From assembly GCA_009838975.1 (NCBI GenBank), contig VXQO01000079.1, forward strand, positions 22,746 to 86,745: a DNA stretch of 64,000 bases, in the 5' to 3' direction. Below, one piece after another: positions 56,932-64,000 of this stretch. How positions within the stretch are numbered: the stretch's first letter is position 1; every line of letters begins with the position of its first letter. Made by a program: the position numbers and the translations under genes. This DNA comes from Gemmatimonadota bacterium (GTDB taxonomy: Bacteria > Gemmatimonadota > Gemmatimonadetes > Longimicrobiales > Gaopeijiaceae). Below the pieces are notes generated by a model, which had not been told where the DNA came from, searched no databases, and was given only the letters and a program-made list of their open reading frames with translations.

Positions 56932-56969
56932 GGCGGGTGCCCTCCCACTACACAGCGCACATTGATCCT

Positions 56970-58943
56970 GTGAGCCGACGATTTTCCACCCTGTCCGCGC
57001 GGCGCGGCGTCGCTGTTCGCGGCCTTCCACGAACATCGCCCTGGACCTCGCTCTGCCTGTCGGCGCTCCTGCTGACCCTGGCTTCATGCACCCGCTCCGG
57101 CAGAATTCCGGCCCCCAGTGTTGCCCAGGAACCACCGCCCGCAGCCGTTCCGCTGGAGGCGCCCGACCCGGCGCCCCCGGAGGAGGCTCCTCCCGCACTG
57201 CAACCCGCGCCGTATCGGCTCGACCCCCCGGGCGACGACTGGTACGACGGCCGGAGCTGGACCGAGCAGACGCTTGAGACCCTGACCCTCGAGGAGAAGG
57301 TCAGTCAGTTGATGATGCCGATCCTCATCGGCGACTATGCGCCGGAAGGAACGTCGGCCGGCCGCCGCGCGCGCGCCCTCATCGAGGAACACCAGGTCGG
57401 CGGCATCATCATATCGGTGGGGTCGCCCACGGAAGTCGCCGCCAAGCTCAACTGGCTCCAGTCGCTTTCCACGCTGCCGCTCCTGATCGGCTCGGACCTC
57501 GAGGCGGGCGCGGGCTTCCGCTTCGACGGCGTGATCCACGCGCCCACCAACATCTGGCTCGGCGGCGCGACGCGCTTCCCGGCGCTGATGGCGGTCGGTG
57601 CCGCGGGCGATCCCGGCATGGCCTACGAGATGGGGCGCGTTACCGCGCTCGAGGCCCGGGCCATCGGCGTCCACGTGCCCTTCGCGCCGGTGCTCGACGT
57701 CAACAACAACCCCGAAAACCCCGTCATCAACGTGCGTTCCTTCGGAGAGGATCCGCAGCGGGTGGCGGCTCTGGGCACCGCTTTCGTCAGGGGAATGCAG
57801 GACCACGGCGCCATCGCCACCGCCAAGCACTTCCCCGGCCACGGCGACACCGGCGTCGACTCGCACCTGGCGCTGCCGGTGATCCGGGTCAGCCGCGCGC
57901 GCATGGACTCGGTGGAGCTTCTGCCCTTCCGGCGCGCGGTCGATGTGGGGCTCGGGGCGGTCATGACCGCGCACATCACGGTGCCGGAGATCACCGGGGC
58001 GCGCACGCCCGCAACCCTGGCACCCGAGGTGCTGACCTCGCTGCTGCGCGACGAGATGGGATTCGGCGGCCTCGTGTTCACGGATGCCATGGACATGGCG
58101 GCGGTGGACAGGATGTTCCAGCGCGGCGAGGCGGCGGTGAGGGCGCTCGAAGCCGGTTCCGACGTGATTCTCATGCCGCCCGACCTCGCCGCCGCCCGCG
58201 CCGGGATCATCTCGGCGGTCGAGTCCGGGCGCCTGACCGAAGACCGCATCGACCGATCCGTGCGCCGCATCCTGCGCGCCAAGGAGTCGCTGGGCCTGCA
58301 CCGCGAACGCACCGTCGATCTGAACCGTGTGCGGAGGGTCGTGGGCGTGCAGGCCCACCAGGCCGTCGCCCGCCGGGTGGCCGATCGGTCCGTGACGGTA
58401 CTCAAGGACGAGCGCGACCTGCTGCCCCTCCTCGGAACGCCCGGTGCCAACGTCTATTCGGTCACCTATCGCCGTCCCACGGACCTGCGCGCGGGCCGGT
58501 CCTTCAACGCCGGGCTCCGGCAAACGTACCGCCGGCTCCGCACCGTGAACGTGGACCCCGGGACGTCCCGGGCGGAGTACGACAACATCCTCGCCCGGGC
58601 ACGCGGAATGGACCTCACCGTCGTCTCGCTCCATGTGGGCGTGCGTACGGCCTCGGGATCGGTCGCGCTCCCCGAAGCGGCGCTTCGGTTCGTCAGAGCC
58701 CTGGCCAACGCGTCAAGGCCCTACATCGTGGTGGCCTTCGGGAACCCCTACCTGCTCTCGGAGTTCCCCGAGGTCCAGACGTACATGACGGCATGGTCGG
58801 GCGTGCCCGTCGCCGAGCGGGCCGCGGCCGATGCCATCCTGGGCCGCATTGCCGTGACCGGCCGCGCGCCGACCCGAATCGCGGGTTTCCGGATCGGGGA
58901 CGGGCTGCAGATTCCGGCGCGCGACGACACGGCCAGGAATTGA
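56970..58943 (+). CDS. NagZ-type beta-N-acetylglucosaminidase lipoprotein (GH3)
   Basis: A 657-residue secreted GH3 enzyme. Residues 21-40 form a lipoprotein signal (lipobox LASC, Cys40), then a Pro/Ala/Glu tether (about 47-82). The TIM barrel (about 95-410) has the NagZ loop KHFPGHGDTGVDSH (286-299) with the Asp297/His299 pair that serves as acid-base, and the nucleophile Asp372 in FTDAMDM. A C-terminal alpha/beta sandwich (about 430-640) gives the two-domain form of B. subtilis YbbD/NagZ. It releases terminal GlcNAc from peptidoglycan fragments. GTG start at 56970 is chosen because it gives the full lipoprotein signal; no strong ribosome site is seen. It overlaps the next gene by TTGA. Confidence 0.88.
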   Translation: MSRRFSTLSARRGVAVRGLPRTSPWTSLCLSALLLTLASCTRSGRIPAPSVAQEPPPAAVPLEAPDPAPPEEAPPALQPAPYRLDPPGDDWYDGRSWTEQTLETLTLEEKVSQLMMPILIGDYAPEGTSAGRRARALIEEHQVGGIIISVGSPTEVAAKLNWLQSLSTLPLLIGSDLEAGAGFRFDGVIHAPTNIWLGGATRFPALMAVGAAGDPGMAYEMGRVTALEARAIGVHVPFAPVLDVNNNPENPVINVRSFGEDPQRVAALGTAFVRGMQDHGAIATAKHFPGHGDTGVDSHLALPVIRVSRARMDSVELLPFRRAVDVGLGAVMTAHITVPEITGARTPATLAPEVLTSLLRDEMGFGGLVFTDAMDMAAVDRMFQRGEAAVRALEAGSDVILMPPDLAAARAGIISAVESGRLTEDRIDRSVRRILRAKESLGLHRERTVDLNRVRRVVGVQAHQAVARRVADRSVTVLKDERDLLPLLGTPGANVYSVTYRRPTDLRAGRSFNAGLRQTYRRLRTVNVDPGTSRAEYDNILARARGMDLTVVSLHVGVRTASGSVALPEAALRFVRALANASRPYIVVAFGNPYLLSEFPEVQTYMTAWSGVPVAERAAADAILGRIAVTGRAPTRIAGFRIGDGLQIPARDDTARN

Positions 58944-61900
58944 CGGCGCGACCCGGGCTTGTGACCCTGGCCGCCGCCGCGGCCACGATCGCCGCTTCGT
59001 GCACGGGCGCAACCGCGCCAACCTCGGGTCCAACACCACTTGGAATGCCCGCCGGCGAGGCCCTTCGGCCCGCCACCTCCCTTGACGCCGATGCCCGGCG
59101 CTGGGTGGACGAAACGCTCGCAACCCTGACGTTGCGTCAGGCCGTCGCCCAGCTGGTGATTCCCTGGATCCCCGGCGGGTACGCGTCCGAGAGCGATCCG
59201 GACTTCCAGGAGCTGCTGGGTTGGGTCGAAGACGGTCTCGGCGGCGTTTCCATATCCATCGGAGTGCCCGACGCCTACGTGGCGAAGCTGAACCGTCTCC
59301 AGTCCCGTGCCCGCGTGCCCCTCCTGGTCACGTCAGACTTCGAGAACGGCGGCCCGGGGATGCGCATCAACCACAGCTATGCCCTGCCGTCGCTGCTCGC
59401 GCAGGGCGGCGGCACCAGCTTCCCGCCCACCATGGCCTTCGGCGCGGCCGGCGACGAGGACCTCGCCTTCGAATACGGCCGGGTCACGGCGGCGGAGGCG
59501 CGCGCCGTGGGCGTGCACTGGCTCTTCGCCCCCGTGCTCGATGTCAACAGCAACCCGGACAACCCCGTCATCAACACCCGTTCCTTCGGCGCCGATCCCG
59601 ATGCGGTAGGCCGGCTCGGAGCCGCATTCATCCGGGGCGCGCGGGCCGGTGGCGCGCTCACGACCGCCAAGCACTACCCGGGGCACGGCGACACCCGCAC
59701 CGACTCGCACATCGAGTTGCCCGTGATCGCCGCCGACCGCGAGCGGCTCGACCGCGTGGAGCTTCTCCCGTTCCGGATGGCGGTCGACGCGGGCGTGGAC
59801 GCGGTCATGACGGCGCACGTGGCGGTACCGGGCGTGCTGGGCGACGACCTCCCCGCCACCATGTCGCCCTACTTCATGACCGAGCTGCTTCGCGACGAAA
59901 TGGGCTTCGACGGCATCCTCTTCACCGATGCGTTGCGCATGGGAGCGATCACCGACGGATACGGGGCGGGGGAGGCGGCGGTGCTCGCACTCGAGGCCGG
60001 GTCGGACGTGCTGCTCGCGCCCGCCGACGTCGTCACGACCATCGACGCCGTGGAATCCGCGGTGCGGTCGGGCCGGATGAGCCGCGCGCGGGTCGACCTC
60101 TCGGTGCGCCGCCTCCTCGAAGCCAAGGCCAGGCTCGGTCTGCACCGGGGCAGCCGGATCGATCCGGCGGCCGTTGCGTCCCGCGTCGGCACGGCGGAAC
60201 ACCGCGCCACGGCCGACCGGGCGGCGGCGGCCTCGCTCACCCTGGCGCGCGACGAGGGCGGCGCCCTCCCGCTCGACCCCGCCGCCACGGTCCTGAGCGT
60301 CACCTACGCCCGCCCCGACGACCTCCTCGCCGGCAGGACCTTCAACACCACGCTCAGTGGTGTCGCGGGACGAGTCTCCACCGCGCGGGTCGGACCCGGC
60401 ACCGCGTGGCCGGTCTACGACTCGCTCCTGCACGCTGCCCGCGAGGCCGACGCGGTGATCATCGGCGCCCATGTCCCGCCGCGCTCCGGAGCCGGTTCGG
60501 TGGGCGTTCCCGAGACGTTCCGCACATTCGTGGAGGCCGCGAACCGCATCGAGGGCACCGGCGCGATCGTCATCTCCTTCGGCAACCCCTACCTCCTGTC
60601 GGCCTTTCCCGCGGCGGGCACCTACCTCGCGGCCTGGGGTGGCTGGGAAGTCTCGCAGCGGGCGGCGGCGCGCGCCGTTGCGGGCGTGGCCCCGATCACC
60701 GGACGGCTGCCCATCTCCATCCCGCCGCTTCACGACGTCGGCGAGGGTCTCGACCGCACGGTCGCCCCCCAGGTGGCGGCACGCGACCTCGGCGCCCGCA
60801 TCGATCCCCTGCAGGAGGCCGGGTTCGTCCCGGGAGTCCGCGACAGCACTGCCGAAACCGTCACAGGCACCGGAGCCCAAACCGCAACCGGCGGCCCCGG
60901 CAGATGGCAGCCGCACACGTCCATCCCGCCCTGCGAAGCCGTCACCCCGGCAGGGCCGCTCACCGAGCCCGATCCGCCCGACACCGCCAACCCCAACGAC
61001 CTCGCCGACACCTTCTGCCGCAACGGCGCCGCCATCGTCTCCCCCCGCGAGGTCGACCCCGCCCGGGTCGGCCTCAGCCCGGACTCCCTCGCCGCCCTGG
61101 ACGACCTCATCCTGGCCGCCCTCGCCGATTCCGCCGCCTCGGGCGCCGCCCTGGCGGTCATCCGCCGCGGCCAGCTCGTGCGGCTCCGCGGCTACGGGCG
61201 GCTCGACCACGACGAGGCCGCGCCCCCCGTGACCCCGGCCTCGATCTTCGACATGGCCTCGCTCACCAAGGTCGTGGGCACCACGACGGCCGCCGTCATC
61301 CTGGCCCAGCGCGGCACCATCTCGCTCGACGACCGCGTCACCGACCATCTCCCTTGGTGGGGCGCGGGCGACCCCGCCAAATCGCGGGTCACGATCCGCC
61401 ACCTCCTGGTCCACCAGGGCGGCCTCCCGCCCTTCCGCCGCTTCTTCCTCGAGATGCAGGGCCGCGAAGCCTACGAAGACGCCATCGGCGGCCTCCCCCT
61501 CGACTACACCCCCGGCGACAGCACCGTCTATTCCGACATCGGCCTCATGACCGTCGCGTTCATTATCGAAGAGGTCAGCGGGCGCACCCTTGACGACTTC
61601 CTGCGCGACGAGGTCTGGGGCCCGCTCGGCATGGCCGACACCGGCTTCGCCCCCGACCCCGGGCTATGGCACCGCGTAGCCACCACCGAACTCGACGAAG
61701 GCTACCGCGGATACCACGTCCACGGCGTCGTCCACGACGAAAACGCGCACGCCATCGGCGGCGTCGCCGGCCACGCCGGGCTCTTCAGCTCGGCCCGCGA
61801 CCTCGCCGTCTTCGTCCAGCTGATGCTTGACCGCGGAGTCGCCGGACCCTGCCGCGCCGACCCCGTCTCCGGCCTGCCCTGCCACCGCCCCCGCTTCCAG

Positions 61901-62224
61901 CCCGTCTCCGTCTTCGCCCCCGGCTGGGTCGACCGCATCACCCGCCGCCAGTCCGACGCATCCACCCGCGCCATCGGATGGGACACTCCGTCCCCGCGCT
62001 CGTCCGCCGGCGGCTACTTCTCCGCCCGCTCCTTCGGCCACACCGGCTACACCGGCACCTCGATCTGGGTCGACCCCACGCAGGAACTGGCCGTCATCCT
62101 GCTCACCAACCGCGTCAACCCGACCCGCAACAACTCGAAGCACGTGCCGCTCCGCCGCGAAGTCCACGACCGCGTCGCCCGCGCGATCACCAACACGCCC
62201 CCCGGGCCGCGCGAGCGTCGATGA
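58940..62224 (+). CDS. Fused NagZ-type glucosaminidase and AmiE-like beta-lactamase-fold hydrolase
   Basis: A 1094-residue lipoprotein (lipobox IAASC, Cys21). Residues about 45-600 are a second GH3 NagZ-type enzyme: KHYPGHGDTRTDSH (244-257) with Asp255 and His257, and nucleophile Asp330 in FTDALRM. A linker rich in Pro and Thr (about 635-705) leads to a serine beta-lactamase-fold domain (about 712-1080) with SxxK as SLTK (774-777), YSD (864-866) and HTG (1034-1036). VHDENA and GGVAGHAGLF (930-949) are features of the AmiE group. In B. subtilis AmiE removes the lactyl-linked peptide from MurNAc and is encoded beside nagZ and namZ; here the two activities appear fused. TTG start overlaps the upstream stop, ATGA joins it to the symporter. 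Esterase or DD-peptidase activity is the main alternative for the C-terminal domain. Confidence 0.85.
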   Translation: MTARPGLVTLAAAAATIAASCTGATAPTSGPTPLGMPAGEALRPATSLDADARRWVDETLATLTLRQAVAQLVIPWIPGGYASESDPDFQELLGWVEDGLGGVSISIGVPDAYVAKLNRLQSRARVPLLVTSDFENGGPGMRINHSYALPSLLAQGGGTSFPPTMAFGAAGDEDLAFEYGRVTAAEARAVGVHWLFAPVLDVNSNPDNPVINTRSFGADPDAVGRLGAAFIRGARAGGALTTAKHYPGHGDTRTDSHIELPVIAADRERLDRVELLPFRMAVDAGVDAVMTAHVAVPGVLGDDLPATMSPYFMTELLRDEMGFDGILFTDALRMGAITDGYGAGEAAVLALEAGSDVLLAPADVVTTIDAVESAVRSGRMSRARVDLSVRRLLEAKARLGLHRGSRIDPAAVASRVGTAEHRATADRAAAASLTLARDEGGALPLDPAATVLSVTYARPDDLLAGRTFNTTLSGVAGRVSTARVGPGTAWPVYDSLLHAAREADAVIIGAHVPPRSGAGSVGVPETFRTFVEAANRIEGTGAIVISFGNPYLLSAFPAAGTYLAAWGGWEVSQRAAARAVAGVAPITGRLPISIPPLHDVGEGLDRTVAPQVAARDLGARIDPLQEAGFVPGVRDSTAETVTGTGAQTATGGPGRWQPHTSIPPCEAVTPAGPLTEPDPPDTANPNDLADTFCRNGAAIVSPREVDPARVGLSPDSLAALDDLILAALADSAASGAALAVIRRGQLVRLRGYGRLDHDEAAPPVTPASIFDMASLTKVVGTTTAAVILAQRGTISLDDRVTDHLPWWGAGDPAKSRVTIRHLLVHQGGLPPFRRFFLEMQGREAYEDAIGGLPLDYTPGDSTVYSDIGLMTVAFIIEEVSGRTLDDFLRDEVWGPLGMADTGFAPDPGLWHRVATTELDEGYRGYHVHGVVHDENAHAIGGVAGHAGLFSSARDLAVFVQLMLDRGVAGPCRADPVSGLPCHRPRFQPVSVFAPGWVDRITRRQSDASTRAIGWDTPSPRSSAGGYFSARSFGHTGYTGTSIWVDPTQELAVILLTNRVNPTRNNSKHVPLRREVHDRVARAITNTPPGPRERR

Positions 62225-63644
62225 CCACCTTCGGCGGCACCGATTTCGCCGTACTCGTCATCTACATCGCCGCCGTAACGGCGTGGGGAGCCTGGCTGGG
62301 CCGAGCCAACCGCGGCGCCACCGACTACTTCCTCGGGAGCCGCAACCTGCCCTGGTGGGCCGTGATGCTCTCGGTGGTCGCGACCGAAACGTCGACCCTC
62401 ACCTTCCTCTCCATCCCCGGCATCGCCTACCTCGGCACCCTCGCGTTCCTCCAGCTGGCCCTGGGCTACCTCGCCGGCCGCATCGTCGTCGCGCGCGTCC
62501 TCCTGCCGGCTTACTACCGCGGTGAGCTGTCGACCGCATACGCGCTCCTCGAGACCCGATTCGGCACCGCCGCTCGCCGCTACGCCTCGGGCGTCTTCAT
62601 GGTCACGCGCCTGCTGGCCGACTCCGTGCGCCTCTTTGCCACCGCGATCCCCCTCGCGCTGATCACCGGCTGGTCTTACCCGGCGTCGATTCTGGTGATC
62701 GGCGCGGCGACGCTGGTCTACACGTATCAGGGCGGCATCAGGGCGGTGGTGTGGGTGGATGCGCTGCAGATGGTGCTCTACGTCGGCGGCGGGCTTATCG
62801 CGCTGATCCTGCTCCAGGGCGCGGTCGAGGGGGGATGGGGGGTGATCCTCGAGCAGGCCTCGTCGGCCGGAAAGCTGGCTGCGCTCGACTTCTCGGCTTC
62901 GCCCGCGGTGGCCTACACCTTCTGGGCGGGACTCGTGGGCGGCGGGTTCCTCTCCATGGCGTCGCACGGCACCGACCAGCTCATCGTGCAGCGCCTCCTG
63001 ACCTGCCGCGACGTGCGGCACAGCCAGCGGGCCCTGATCGGCAGCGGCATCGCGGTGATCGCCCAGTTCGCGCTCTTCCTCTTCGTCGGCCTCGGCCTCT
63101 GGGTCTTCTTCGACGGCCGCGCCTTCGACAGTTCGGACGAGATCTTCGCGCGCTTCATCATCGACGAGATGCCGACCGGCCTGCGCGGCCTCTTGATCGC
63201 CGGGGTCTTCGCGGCGGCCATGTCCTCGCTCTCGTCGTCGATCAACTCGCTGGCGTCCGCGAGCGCCTACGACTTCTGGGGCCCGCTGACCGGCCGCACC
63301 GGAGACCGCCCGGTGATGCTCGCCGGCAAGGTCTTCACCCTGGTCTGGGCAGGCCTCCTCATCGCGGGCGCGATCGTCTTCATCCCGCTCTCGCGCGGAA
63401 CGGCGGCGGTGGAGGTCGCGCTCGCGGCCGCCTCGATGGCGTACGGCGGGCTGCTCGGCGCCTTCGCGCTGGGCGTCCTCACGCGGCGCGTCAGCCAGAC
63501 CGGCGCGCTCGTCGGCATGACGGCCGGGGTCGGCACGGTGGTCGCGATCTGGGCGACGGCGCGCGACACGGTGGCGTGGCCCTGGTTCGTCTTCATCGGG
63601 CTGGTCGTGACGCTCGTGGCGGGGTCCCTCTTCCGGCGGCGAGG

Positions 63645-63648
<4 letters not shown>
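62221..63648 (+). CDS. Sodium:solute symporter family transporter, probably for MurNAc/GlcNAc
   Basis: A 475-residue SSS-family protein with about 13 transmembrane helices. The family signature is visible at about 332-352 (AAMSSLSSSINSLASASAYD), and TDYFLGSRNLPWW (34-46), ATETSTLTFLSIPG (54-67) and YTYQGGIRAVVWVDALQ (165-181) are typical sodium-site and gate segments. The substrate is inferred from context: it is coupled by ATGA to a peptidoglycan glycosidase/amidase and by GTGA to a sugar kinase. In Tannerella forsythia a transporter, kinase and etherase (murTKQ) import MurNAc. Other sugar or amino-acid substrates cannot be excluded from sequence. Confidence 0.88.

Positions 63649-64000
<352 letters not shown>

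Noticed and set aside
59333..61414. A 693-codon minus-strand open frame opposite the NagZ-AmiE fusion
   Set aside because: Composition is dominated by Gly, Arg, Val and Asp as expected from reversed GC-rich codons, with no family motif.
58940..62224. C-terminal domain read as an acquired class C beta-lactamase for drug resistance
   Set aside because: The motif set (SLTK, YSD, HTG, VHDENA, AGHAGLF) and the linkage to NagZ and NamZ fit AmiE-like muropeptide hydrolases; the third motif is HTG, not the KTG of AmpC.

Overview
The window is about 64 kb of high-GC bacterial DNA, very densely packed, with frequent GTG and TTG starts. Neighbouring genes repeatedly share a 4-base stop/start overlap (ATGA, GTGA or TTGA). 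The organism is a diderm: it carries a TamA/TamB pair, Lgt, several lipoproteins with a lipobox, and a TonB-type plug protein. Gene content and style suggest Gemmatimonadota or a close relative: surface proteins with carboxypeptidase-regulatory domains, an M16 peptidase pair, a GH3/beta-lactamase fusion and pervasive non-ATG starts. No rRNA or tRNA gene is visible to confirm this, so the assignment is an inference. The window ends in 49 consecutive G residues, which looks like a sequencing or assembly artefact at a contig end.

Layout. 1-4.8 kb: a protein fragment, a flavoprotein that looks like a true iodotyrosine-deiodinase relative, a GCS2 ligase fused to CBS domains and paired with an aspartoacylase-like hydrolase, and an SRAP abasic-site protein. 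4.8-9.4 kb: an aminotransferase divergent from two M16 peptidases (one catalytic, one not) and a Nudix hydrolase. 9.6-11 kb: an ECF sigma factor and its zinc-finger anti-sigma factor. 11-21 kb: holA, a copper ATPase, mutS, a TonB-like lipoprotein, cystathionine beta-synthase, ddl and a rhomboid protease. 21-24.6 kb: a divergent EF-G behind a good promoter, and a plug-domain surface protein on the other strand.

24.8-40.3 kb is a long co-directional housekeeping block: yebC-ruvC-ruvA-ruvB-queA-tgt-yajC, then def-fmt, thiamine genes (thiE-thiS-thiG), rsmB, a PASTA-only membrane protein, a TlpA-like thioredoxin, a YbbR protein, tsaD, lgt and a phosphoesterase. 40.4-52.3 kb holds tamA-tamB-uvrA, a YbjN-like protein, PspA and a D-amino-acid transaminase.

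52.3-64 kb is the most unusual part. A divergent pair of operons encodes a complete-looking extracytoplasmic peptidoglycan-scavenging route. The minus-strand arm holds a NamZ-type exo-muramidase coupled to a leucine-rich-repeat metzincin lipoprotein. The plus-strand arm holds a NagZ-type lipoprotein, a second NagZ fused to an AmiE-like beta-lactamase-fold domain, a sodium/solute symporter and a BadF-type sugar kinase cut by the window end. The predicted flow is release of GlcNAc and MurNAc outside the cytoplasm, stripping of the peptide, uptake of the sugar and phosphorylation inside. A MurQ etherase is predicted just beyond the end.

No intergenic stretch exceeds 300 bases; the longest is about 247 bases, before the ECF sigma gene. 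I see no CRISPR array, insertion sequence, prophage or integron.
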